Source: Pseudomonadota bacterium
GTDB lineage: Bacteria; Pseudomonadota; Alphaproteobacteria; Acetobacterales; Acetobacteraceae
DNA: 12,314 nucleotides
Direction of reading: 5' to 3'
Assembly: GCA_021808985.1 (NCBI GenBank)
Contig: JAKBAQ010000054.1
Coordinates: 1 to 12,314, forward strand
Below are positions 1-6,271 of this stretch, piece after piece. Numbering within the stretch: position 1 is the first letter of the stretch; each line of letters starts with the position of its first letter. A model generated the notes under the pieces. It saw only the letters and a program-made list of their open reading frames with translations, did no database searches and was not told the DNA's origin. Made by a program: the position numbers and the translations under genes.

Positions 1-1510
1 TTACCGCAGCGCGCGCGGGGCGGATGGGAAGACGCAGAGGAGCGTGCTGGATTTGCGCGCGGCGGCGGCGGGGCGGCTGGTGTGGCGCGAGGCCGCGCGG
101 GTGGAGAACGGGCTGTTGCGCGAGGCGCGCGGCGATTTACGGAAGTTTCTGGAATCATCAACGAAATATGGGGAATATGCGTGGGGCGTGCTGGGCCGGG
201 TGCTGGCTTATGCGGCCTCGCTGGTGCCGGAAATTGGGGAGGATGTTGCCGGGATAGATACCGCGATGCGGCTTGGCTATACGTGGCGGTTTGGGCCGTT
301 TGAGCTGATCGACGCGCTGGGCGGGGCGTGGGTGGCGGCGCGGCTGGAGGCGTTGGGGCTGCGGGTGCCGGAGATTTTGCGCGCGCTTGGGGATGGCAGG
401 TTTTATCAGCGCGGGGATGACGGGGAGATGGCGTGCTTCACGCGGGCGGGCGGGTATCAGCCGGTGCGGCGCGCGCCTGGGATTTTGCTGCTGGAGGATG
501 TGAAGCGGCGCGGCGCGGCGGTGCTGACGGGGAAGGCCGCGTCAGTCTGGGATTTGGGCGATGGAGTGCTGTGCTTTGAGATGCATGCGGCGCTGCGCGG
601 CGCGGTGCGCAACATGCTGGATGGCGAGAGCCTCGGGCTGCTGGAGAAAACGCTTGAACTGGTGAAGAGGGATTACAAGGCGCTGGTGCTGTATGACGAT
701 GATTTGCGGGCACAGCCGCAGAAGGTGAATTTCTCGCAAGGGGCGAATATCGGGCTGGTGTATTTGTGGTCGAACATCCGGATGTGGGGGAAGATCGAGA
801 CCTCCATGCGGGAGGGGCAGCGGATTTATCAGGCGATGCGCTATGCGCCGTTTCCGGTGGTGGGGGCGCCGGTTGGGATGGCGCTGGGCGGCGGGGCGGA
901 GATGCTGCTGCATTGCGCCGCGGTGCGGGCCTATGCGGAGAGTTATATAGGGCTGGTGGAGGCGGGGGTTGGGCTGGTGCCGGGATGGGGCGGCTGCACG
1001 CGCCTGCTGACGCGCTGGGCCGCCGACAAGCAGCTGCCGAAAGGGCCGATGCCGGCGGTGGCGAAGGTGTTCGAGATGATTTCGATGGCGCGGGTGTCAC
1101 GCTCGGCGGCGGAGGCGCTGGAGATGAAGTTTCTGCGCCCCGCCGACGGGATTACGATGAACCGGGACCGGCTGCTGGGCGATGCGAAGGCGCTGGCGCT
1201 GGCGATGGCGACGGATTACCAGCCGCCGGCGCCGCCGGAGCTGCATTTGCCCGGGGCGAGCGGGCGGGTGGCGCTGCGCATGGCGGTGGAGGGGCTGCAT
1301 AAGCGCGGCGTGGCGACGGAGCACGATGTGAACGTGGCCGGGGCGCTGGCGGAGGTGCTGAGCGGCGGGGAGACGGATTATCAGACGGCGCTGAGCGAGG
1401 CGGAGGTGATGGCGCTGGAGCGCCGGGCGTTCATGACGCTGGTGCGTACCCGGCAGACGCTGGCGCGGATTAAAAGCATCATTGATACGGGCAGGCCGTT
1501 ACGCAACTGA
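1..1510 (+). CDS. 3-hydroxyacyl-CoA dehydrogenase / enoyl-CoA hydratase, FadN-like (5' partial)
   Basis: This is the C-terminal part (about 502 residues) of a bifunctional beta-oxidation enzyme; the frame is open to the window's left edge, so the start and the NAD-binding domain lie outside. It hydrates enoyl-CoA and oxidises 3-hydroxyacyl-CoA in the cytoplasm. Early in the visible part is a 3-hydroxyacyl-CoA dehydrogenase C-terminal domain, with a GYTWRFGPFELID segment near 275-315. A crotonase domain follows from about 560: oxyanion-hole segment FSQGANIGL (731-757), GMALGGGAE with a glutamate at 899-901, and VEAGVGLVPGWGG with a second glutamate at 959-961, matching the two catalytic acids of enoyl-CoA hydratases. 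Dehydrogenase before hydratase is the order in Bacillus FadN, the reverse of E. coli FadB. The stop is 12 bases before the next gene, so the two are probably co-transcribed. Family is secure; chain-length preference cannot be told. Confidence 0.9.
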   Translation, partial: YRSARGADGKTQRSVLDLRAAAAGRLVWREAARVENGLLREARGDLRKFLESSTKYGEYAWGVLGRVLAYAASLVPEIGEDVAGIDTAMRLGYTWRFGPFELIDALGGAWVAARLEALGLRVPEILRALGDGRFYQRGDDGEMACFTRAGGYQPVRRAPGILLLEDVKRRGAAVLTGKAASVWDLGDGVLCFEMHAALRGAVRNMLDGESLGLLEKTLELVKRDYKALVLYDDDLRAQPQKVNFSQGANIGLVYLWSNIRMWGKIETSMREGQRIYQAMRYAPFPVVGAPVGMALGGGAEMLLHCAAVRAYAESYIGLVEAGVGLVPGWGGCTRLLTRWAADKQLPKGPMPAVAKVFEMISMARVSRSAAEALEMKFLRPADGITMNRDRLLGDAKALALAMATDYQPPAPPELHLPGASGRVALRMAVEGLHKRGVATEHDVNVAGALAEVLSGGETDYQTALSEAEVMALERRAFMTLVRTRQTLARIKSIIDTGRPLRN

Positions 1511-1522
1511 GGAGAGACCGAG

Positions 1523-3295
1523 ATGCCGGGATACAGGGCGCCGCTTGAGGATATGCGGTTTGTGCTGACCGAGCTGCATGACAGCGCGCAGATGGCGGCG
1601 CTGCCGGGGTGCGAGGCGTTAACGCCCGAGCTGATGGGCAGCGTGCTGGAGGCGGCGGGGCAGTTTACCGGGGAGGTGTTGTTTCCGCTGAACCAGAAGG
1701 GCGATTTGGAAGGCTGCACCTGGGAAAATGGCGCGGTGCGCACGCCGGAGGGGTTTAAGGCGGCGTATGAGGGGTTTTGCGCCGCGGGGTGGACGGCGAT
1801 GGCCTGCGCGCCGGAATTTGGCGGGCAGGGGATGCCGGTTGTGCTGTCATCAATGGTGGAAGAGATGATGTGCGCGGCGAATATGGCGTTTGGGCTGTAT
1901 CCGGGGCTGACGCATGGGGCGTATCTGGCGCTGTATCATCATGGCGCGGAGGCGTTGAGGCAGCTTTATCTGCCGAAGCTGGTGTCGGGCCAATGGTCGG
2001 GGACGATGTGCCTGACGGAGCCGCATTGCGGGACGGATTTGGGGATGCTGCGCACCAGGGCGGTGCCGGCGGCGGATGGCGCCTATACGGTGACGGGGAA
2101 CAAGATTTTCATCTCCGCCGGGGAGCATGATCTGACGGAGAATATCGTGCATCTGGTGCTGGCGCGCCTGCCGGATGCGCCGGCGGGGGTGAAGGGGATT
2201 TCGCTCTTCGTGGTGCCGAAGTTTCTGCCCGGCGCGGATGGCGGCCTGGGGGCGCGCAACGCGGTGGTGTGCACGGCCATAGAGCACAAGATGGGGATCA
2301 AGGCCTCGGCGACGTGCGCGATGTCGTTCGACGGGGCGACGGGGTGGATTGTGGGCGAGCCGCATAAGGGGTTGCGGGCGATGTTCACCATGATGAACAC
2401 GGAACGGCTCTCGGTGGGGATTCAGGGGCTGGGGGTGGCGGAGGTGGCCTACCAGAACGCGGTGGCCTATGCGCGCGAGCGGATTCAGGGCCGGGCGCTG
2501 ACGGGCGCGAAGGCGCCGGAAAAGCCGGCGGACCCGATATTGGTGCATCCGGACGTGCGGCGGATGCTGCTGACCATGCGGGCTTATATCGAGGGATGCC
2601 GGGCGCTCTCGGGCTGGGTGGCGGGGCAGGTGGATGTGCTGCAGCGCACGGGCGATGAGGAGGCGCGGGCGGAGGCGGATGATTTTACCGCGCTGCTGAC
2701 GCCGGTGGTGAAGGCGCTGTTCACCGACCTGGGGTTTGAGGCGGCGAGCCTGGCGATGCAGTGCTATGGGGGGCATGGGTATATCCGCGACCATGGCATG
2801 GAGCAGTATGTGCGCGATGCGCGGATTTCGATGCTGTATGAGGGCACTAACGGGGTGCAGGCGCTGGACCTGGTGGGGCGCAAGCTGCCGCAGGATGGCG
2901 GGCGGCTGCTGACGCGGTTTCTGGACCCGGTGATCGCGTTCATCGAGGCGAACGGGGGCGAGGAGATGCGGCCGTTCGTGGCGCCGTTGCAGGCGGCGCT
3001 GGAGGACCTGCAGGTGGCCACCGGCCATGTGATGGAGGCGGCGATGAGCAATTATGACGAGATTGGCGCGGCCTCGGTGGAGTATTTGCGGCTGTTCGGA
3101 CTGGTGGCGCTCGGGTTCATGTGGGCGCGGATGGCGAAGATCGCGCAGCCGAAGGCGGGGGAGCCGTTTTACCGCGCCAAGCTGGGGACGGCGCGGTTTT
3201 ACATGCTGCGGCTGTTGCCGCAGACCGGGGCGCTGCGCGCGGCGATTGAGGCGGGGGCGGCGGTGATGATGGAGTTCGCGGACGCGGATTTTTAG
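1523..3295 (+). CDS. Acyl-CoA dehydrogenase with extra C-terminal domain (DmdC/FadE-like)
   Basis: This 590-residue flavoprotein introduces the trans-2 double bond into acyl-CoA, passing electrons to ETF. It shows the long acyl-CoA dehydrogenase layout: an N-terminal PLEDMRFVL leader, N-terminal helical domain (about 40-155), beta middle domain with FAD/substrate motif LTEPHCGTDLG at 164-174, C-terminal helical domain, and an additional roughly 130-residue C-terminal domain. The catalytic base is probably Glu440 in MLYEGTNGVQALDLVGRKL. The PLEDM leader and 590-residue length fit the group containing DmdC (3-methylmercaptopropionyl-CoA dehydrogenase), but such proteins are common in alphaproteobacteria without DMSP metabolism. 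With a FadN-like partner just upstream, a general fatty-acid role is likelier. The start has GGAGAG at 1511-1516, directly after the upstream stop. Family certain; substrate inferred. Confidence 0.93.
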   Translation: MPGYRAPLEDMRFVLTELHDSAQMAALPGCEALTPELMGSVLEAAGQFTGEVLFPLNQKGDLEGCTWENGAVRTPEGFKAAYEGFCAAGWTAMACAPEFGGQGMPVVLSSMVEEMMCAANMAFGLYPGLTHGAYLALYHHGAEALRQLYLPKLVSGQWSGTMCLTEPHCGTDLGMLRTRAVPAADGAYTVTGNKIFISAGEHDLTENIVHLVLARLPDAPAGVKGISLFVVPKFLPGADGGLGARNAVVCTAIEHKMGIKASATCAMSFDGATGWIVGEPHKGLRAMFTMMNTERLSVGIQGLGVAEVAYQNAVAYARERIQGRALTGAKAPEKPADPILVHPDVRRMLLTMRAYIEGCRALSGWVAGQVDVLQRTGDEEARAEADDFTALLTPVVKALFTDLGFEAASLAMQCYGGHGYIRDHGMEQYVRDARISMLYEGTNGVQALDLVGRKLPQDGGRLLTRFLDPVIAFIEANGGEEMRPFVAPLQAALEDLQVATGHVMEAAMSNYDEIGAASVEYLRLFGLVALGFMWARMAKIAQPKAGEPFYRAKLGTARFYMLRLLPQTGALRAAIEAGAAVMMEFADADF

Positions 3296-3355
3296 AGTCT
3301 GTTTTAACCGTTTTCTCTTATAAAGAATTGAAATTAATAAAAATTTTTGCGGGGT

Positions 3356-3385
3356 TTGGGGAGCTTTTTATAAAAAGCTCCCCAA
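3356..3385. repeat. Perfect 30-bp palindrome (hairpin 1 of convergent spacer)
   Basis: Arms TTGGGGAGCTTTTTA and TAAAAAGCTCCCCAA are exact reverse complements meeting at 3370/3371. The hairpin is GC-rich at its base and A/T at its tip. It sits in the 156-base spacer between the convergent acyl-CoA dehydrogenase and ankyrin genes, after an AT-rich stretch (3316-3348). Being symmetric, it could stop transcription from both sides, but no T-run follows the stem on either strand, so it is not a textbook intrinsic terminator. It could equally be one half of a dispersed intergenic repeat. Confidence 0.75.
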
Positions 3386-3388
3386 GAT

Positions 3389-3417
3389 TCGGGCCTTTTT
3401 TTACAAAAAAGGCCCGA
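3389..3417. repeat. Second strong inverted repeat (hairpin 2 of convergent spacer)
   Basis: Thirteen-base arms TCGGGCCTTTTTT and AAAAAAGGCCCGA flank a 3-base loop (3402-3404). It begins three bases after the first palindrome and has the same design: a G/C base and an A/T run toward the tip. Looser complementarity surrounds it: CCAAGATT (3382-3389) against AATCTCTTGG (3427-3436), and GTTTGGGG (3354-3361) against CCCCAAAAC (3418-3426), so alternative folds joining the two hairpins are possible. Bidirectional termination between convergent genes is the simplest role. Confidence 0.7.
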
Positions 3418-3451
3418 CCCCAAAACAATCTCTTGGATCCGCGCCGGGCGG

Positions 3452-4072
3452 TTAGTTTTGGGAGCCGAAACCGAGGAAGCCGGCGGCGGGGTTGGGGGTG
3501 CCGGGGTTGTTGCCGGGGACGATGGCGACGGCCGGCACGCTGGCATGGGCTGTTGTGAGGGTTGCGCGCGCCGGCGCGGCGGGGATGGCGCTGGCCGGGG
3601 CGGGGGTGGTGGCGGCCGGGCCGGCGGGGGGTGCGCCGTTGCCGCCCCCGGTCTCATTACGGGTGGCCAGCAGCAGGAAGGTGATGTTGGAGTGGTTGAG
3701 GGCGATTGAAAGATCAAGCGGGGTTTCGCCCAGGGCGTTTTTGGCGGTGAGGTCGGCGCCGCGGCTCAGCGCGTCCTGCGCGGCGTTATAGTCGCCGCTG
3801 TTGACGGCGGCGAAGAGGGCCTGCGTGGGGTCAGCGATGGCGGGTTTCTGCGCCACGGGGGCGGTTGCCAGCGGCGCCGGGGTGCCGGCGCCGGGCAGGG
3901 CGGGGGGGGCGATGTCCGGCACCGGGGCCTGGGGCTGCGGCGCGCCGCCGGGGGCGCCGCCGGGCCCGCCGCCGCCAAGGGCCATTTGGGCGCTGGCCGG
4001 CGCGGCGGCGAGCAGCAGGGCGAGACCAAGACCGAGGGCGGCGGTGGAGGCGAAGGCGGGGATATATCTCAT
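3452..4072 (-). CDS. Exported small ankyrin-repeat protein
   Basis: From ATG at 4072 this encodes 206 residues. A TTG three codons upstream (4081) is in frame, but the ATG gives a normal signal peptide: MR, a long Ala/Leu core, and AAAPASAQ with probable cleavage after residue 28, so the protein should be periplasmic. A Gly/Ala/Pro-rich linker follows (about 29-80), then one clear ankyrin helix-loop-helix unit and part of another (about 81-138: ALFAAVNSGDYNAAQDALS, GADLTAKNALGETPLDLSI), then an Ala/Pro/Thr-rich tail. Ankyrin repeats mediate protein contacts; no enzyme motif is seen. It lies 79 bases downstream of phaR on the same strand and may share its transcript, but nothing ties it functionally to PHA. 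Its partner is unknown. It ends at the hairpin pair, facing the acyl-CoA dehydrogenase gene. Confidence 0.82.
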   Translation of the reverse strand: MRYIPAFASTAALGLGLALLLAAAPASAQMALGGGGPGGAPGGAPQPQAPVPDIAPPALPGAGTPAPLATAPVAQKPAIADPTQALFAAVNSGDYNAAQDALSRGADLTAKNALGETPLDLSIALNHSNITFLLLATRNETGGGNGAPPAGPAATTPAPASAIPAAPARATLTTAHASVPAVAIVPGNNPGTPNPAAGFLGFGSQN

Positions 4073-4151
4073 GGGGAGCAACTCTAGCCTATTGGCGGTT
4101 GGGCCACCAGAACCCGGCGGCAGATAACGCGCGGGGCCGCGCCGGGCGCCG

Positions 4152-4745
4152 TTATTCCGCCTTTTTGGACTTGGCGCGCAGCTGTGCGAGCTGCTGCTGC
4201 AGGCGCTCGACCTCGCCGCGCAGGTTCATGATTTCCTCCTGATATTCCTGCGCGCCGCCGGCAGGGGGGGCTTCCTCGTCCTCGCGGTGGAAGGGGGTGA
4301 AGAGGTTCATCGCCCGGCCCATCATTTCCATGTTCTTGCGGCCCATATCCTCCATGCCGGGGGGCAGGAAGGGACCGAGGGTTTTTTGCATGGTGGCGCG
4401 CAGATTCTCCTGCTGGCGGGCGAAGCTCGACATCGCCTGCTCAAGATAGCGCGGCACGGCGCTTTGCACATTGTCGCCATAAAAGCCGATGAGCTGGCGC
4501 AGGAAGTTGGTGGGCAGCAGGGCGTTGCCCTTGCCTTCTTCCTCGACGATGATCTGGGTGAGGACGCCGCGGGTGATGTCTTCGCCGGTTTTGGCGTCAT
4601 AGACCACGAAATCACGGTCCTTGCGGACCATTTCGGCCAGGTTCTCAAGGGTGATGTAGCTTGAACTCTCGGTGTTGTAGAGGCGGCGGTTGGCGTATTT
4701 CTTGACAACGACAGGCTGTTGAGCCGGGTTGGCCGAGTCACTCAT
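4152..4745 (-). CDS. phaR: Polyhydroxyalkanoate synthesis repressor PhaR
   Basis: This 197-residue cytoplasmic regulator binds DNA and nascent PHA granules; in characterised alphaproteobacteria it represses phasin and its own gene until polymer titrates it away. The N-terminal PHA-accumulation DNA-binding domain spans about residues 12-72, with the hallmark VVKKYANRRLYNTESSSYIT followed by LENLAEMV and DITRGVLTQII. A second conserved segment (about 76-120, FLRQLIGFYGDNVQSAVPRYLEQAM) is the polymer/phasin-like region. The C-terminus is a coiled coil (EEIMNLRGEVERLQQQLAQL). Length is normal for the family. A good ribosome site, GGGGGA, precedes the ATG (positions 4752-4757 on the complement). 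It is divergent from the synthase genes, and a TGC-N3-GCA site lies between them. Not to be confused with the Bacillus PHA synthase subunit also named PhaR. Confidence 0.95.
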   Translation of the reverse strand: MSDSANPAQQPVVVKKYANRRLYNTESSSYITLENLAEMVRKDRDFVVYDAKTGEDITRGVLTQIIVEEEGKGNALLPTNFLRQLIGFYGDNVQSAVPRYLEQAMSSFARQQENLRATMQKTLGPFLPPGMEDMGRKNMEMMGRAMNLFTPFHREDEEAPPAGGAQEYQEEIMNLRGEVERLQQQLAQLRAKSKKAE

Positions 4746-4901
4746 AAAGATTATCCCCCATCCCGCCTTGGTGTTGCGCCCCCTGGCGGAGATACATGAA
4801 TATTGTGCGCTGCAAGGCTAGCATGGTGTTTCAGTTATGGCGAATTCCTTTTGTTCGGGGTAGGAGAGGGGCAGGCGGGCGACCGGGGAGTCGAATGCAG
4901 C
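4746..4901. promoter_or_regulatory. Divergent phaR / PHA synthase regulatory region
   Basis: This 156-base spacer separates the divergent phaR and synthase transcription units and must hold both promoters. It is less GC-rich than its surroundings around 4790-4860. No clear -35/-10 pair can be assigned on either strand. On the + side an AGGAGAGGGG run (4862-4871) resembles a ribosome site but lies about 30 bases from the chosen ATG; the nearer GGGGAG (4885-4890) is 11 bases from ATG 4902. A candidate PhaR operator is listed separately. Confidence 0.5.
4806..4814. promoter_or_regulatory. Candidate PhaR operator, TGC-N3-GCA
   Basis: The sequence TGC GCT GCA has the core of the PhaR recognition pattern recalled from Paracoccus work (CTGC-N3/4-GCAG). 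The outer C and G are not kept here (the flanks are G and A). It lies in the space between phaR and the synthase genes, 60 bases before the phaR start and 88 before the synthase partner, suited to autoregulation and synthase control. The 6-base core can occur by chance; location is the main support. Confidence 0.4.
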
Positions 4902-5300
4902 ATGGACGACACTTTGGCCCAGGATCTCGTGGCCATGTGGCAAAGCGAGCTGACCGCGATGGCCGCCGACCGGGAGGTTCGGGAGTCATGGGCGGCGATG
5001 GTGGCGCTGTGGGCGCAGTCGGCCAATGCCGCCTTGAAGTTCGCGCCCCATGACCAGGCGGCCGGAAGCGCCGGCGCCGCTGAGCCGGCGGGGGCCGCGC
5101 CCGTTGCTGCTGCATCTCAGCCTGGCGTGGATGAGATCGAGCGGCTTGGCCGCCGCGTCGCTGAACTTGAACAGCGGCTCGCCCGCTTTATGGAACGCGG
5201 ACATGATGACGGCGGACCCGGCGCGGGCGCGGGCGGCGCTGGAGGGGACGCTGCAGGCCGACCGGGCGCTGATAGCGGGGATAGCGGCGTACAGGGCTGA
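4902..5300 (+). CDS. Small helical/coiled-coil protein, putative PHA synthase partner (PhaE-like)
   Basis: Encodes 132 residues from ATG 4902 (GGGGAG at 4885-4890). I do not recognise it as a named family. Residues 1-48 look like amphipathic helices with regularly placed tryptophans (W13, W30, W37) and a DREVRESW segment. Residues 49-75 are an Ala/Gly/Pro linker. Residues 76-99 form a short coiled coil with heptad-spaced V76, I79, L82, V86, L89, L93 and F96. The last 33 residues are Gly/Ala/Asp low complexity and lie where the gene overlaps phaC by 98 bases. Location directly before a class III-like PhaC, tryptophan-bearing helices and a C-terminal coiled coil recall PhaE (about 360 residues) and Bacillus PhaR subunits (about 200), but it is far shorter. 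A granule-associated or synthase-activating role is inferred only. It might instead be a phasin-like adaptor. Confidence 0.65.
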   Translation: MDDTLAQDLVAMWQSELTAMAADREVRESWAAMVALWAQSANAALKFAPHDQAAGSAGAAEPAGAAPVAAASQPGVDEIERLGRRVAELEQRLARFMERGHDDGGPGAGAGGAGGDAAGRPGADSGDSGVQG

Positions 5301-6234
5301 CCCTTATGTGCGCGAGATGCGCGACCCGCCGGCGGTGTGGGAGGAAGGCGAGACCAGGCTGCTGGATTATGGCGGGAGCGGGCCGGCGGTGGTGTTTGTG
5401 CCCAGCCTGATCAACCGGGCTTATATACTCGACCTGATGGAGGGCGGCTCGATGCTGCGCTGGCTGGCGGGGCGGGGGGTGCATCCGTATCTGCTGGACT
5501 GGGGCTGGCCGGGCGAGGTGGAGCGGGGGTTTTCGCTCACCGACTATATTGCCGGGCGGCTGGAGCGGGGGGTGGCGGCCATTGCGGGGCCGGTGGCGCT
5601 GGCGGGGTATTGCATGGGCGGGCTGCTGGCCCTGGCGGCGGCGCTGCGCCTGCCGGAGAAGGTGAGCGCGCTGGCGCTGCTGGCGACCCCGTGGGATTTT
5701 CATGCCGCTGATCCGGGGATCGCCAGGCGGGTGAGCGAGGCGATGCCGGTGATGGAGGCGGTGATGCAGGTTTCCAGCACGCTGCCGATCGATGCGCTGA
5801 ACGCGCTGTTCGCCATGGTGGACCCGCATGGGGTTGGCGACAAGTTCCGGGATTTCGCCGGGCAGCAGAAGGGCTCGGCGCGCGCGCGGCGGTTTGTGGC
5901 GATGGAGGACTGGCTGGCCGATGGCGTGCCGCTGGCCGCGCCGGTGGCGCGCGAGGCGCTGGCGGGCTGGTATGGCGCGAACACGACCGCGCGGGGGCGC
6001 TGGCGGGTGGCGGGGCTGACGGTGGACCCGGCGCGGCTGAAAATGCCGGTTTTCTGCGCCATTCCGGAGCGGGACAGGCTGGTGCCCGCGGTATCGGCCG
6101 GGGCGCTGGCGGCGCTGGTGCCGCAGGCGGCGGTGATTGAGCCGCGGGCCGGGCATATCGGCATGATCGCGGGGACGCACGCGCAGGCGGCGCTGTGGCA
6201 GCCTTTCGCGGATTGGCTGCAGGGACTATGTTGA
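5203..6234 (+). CDS. phaC: Class III-like polyhydroxyalkanoate synthase, catalytic subunit
   Basis: A 343-residue alpha/beta-hydrolase-fold enzyme polymerising (R)-3-hydroxyacyl-CoA into PHA at the granule surface. The lipase-like box GYCMGG carries a cysteine nucleophile (C137) in place of serine, the mark of PHA synthases; probable partners are D291 (PERDRLVP) and H318 (RAGHIGMI). Size and triad spacing match class III PhaC (about 355 residues; C149, D302 and H331 in Allochromatium) and not class I enzymes of about 590. The YLLDWGWPGEVERGFSLTDYI stretch (96-116) corresponds to the YLIDWG region of classes III/IV. Start chosen at ATG 5203 because the fold begins just after it; ribosome site weak (GGA at 5192-5194). 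ATG 5206, 5131 and 5050 are also in frame, but longer starts would double-code with the upstream gene. No phaE of normal size is present. A non-polymerising hydrolase cannot be excluded, but Cys makes that less likely. Confidence 0.85.
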   Translation: MMTADPARARAALEGTLQADRALIAGIAAYRADPYVREMRDPPAVWEEGETRLLDYGGSGPAVVFVPSLINRAYILDLMEGGSMLRWLAGRGVHPYLLDWGWPGEVERGFSLTDYIAGRLERGVAAIAGPVALAGYCMGGLLALAAALRLPEKVSALALLATPWDFHAADPGIARRVSEAMPVMEAVMQVSSTLPIDALNALFAMVDPHGVGDKFRDFAGQQKGSARARRFVAMEDWLADGVPLAAPVAREALAGWYGANTTARGRWRVAGLTVDPARLKMPVFCAIPERDRLVPAVSAGALAALVPQAAVIEPRAGHIGMIAGTHAQAALWQPFADWLQGLC

Positions 6235-6271
6235 GCAACGGTTAGGGACCACAGAAAGAGGGAAAACAGTC

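Noticed and set aside
1850..3028. 392-codon open frame on the - strand within the acyl-CoA dehydrogenase gene
   Set aside because: Arg/His-rich antisense shadow without recognisable domains.
3490..4020. G/C-rich repetitive tracts as tandem repeats or a CRISPR-like array
   Set aside because: They encode the Ala/Pro/Gly linkers of the ankyrin protein and show no regular unit and spacer pattern.
4129..4142. GCGCGG/CCGCGC dyad after phaR as a terminator
   Set aside because: Very short loop, no T-run on either strand, and such dyads are common in this GC-rich sequence.
4796..5053. Another + frame starting at 4796
   Set aside because: It lies in a different frame from the 132-residue protein, is Gly/Arg-rich and has no ribosome site or motif.
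5050..5202. Upstream extension of phaC to ATG 5050
   Set aside because: The added stretch is Arg/Pro/Ser-rich, has no synthase similarity and would fully double-code with the coiled-coil part of the small upstream protein, which looks like the real product there.
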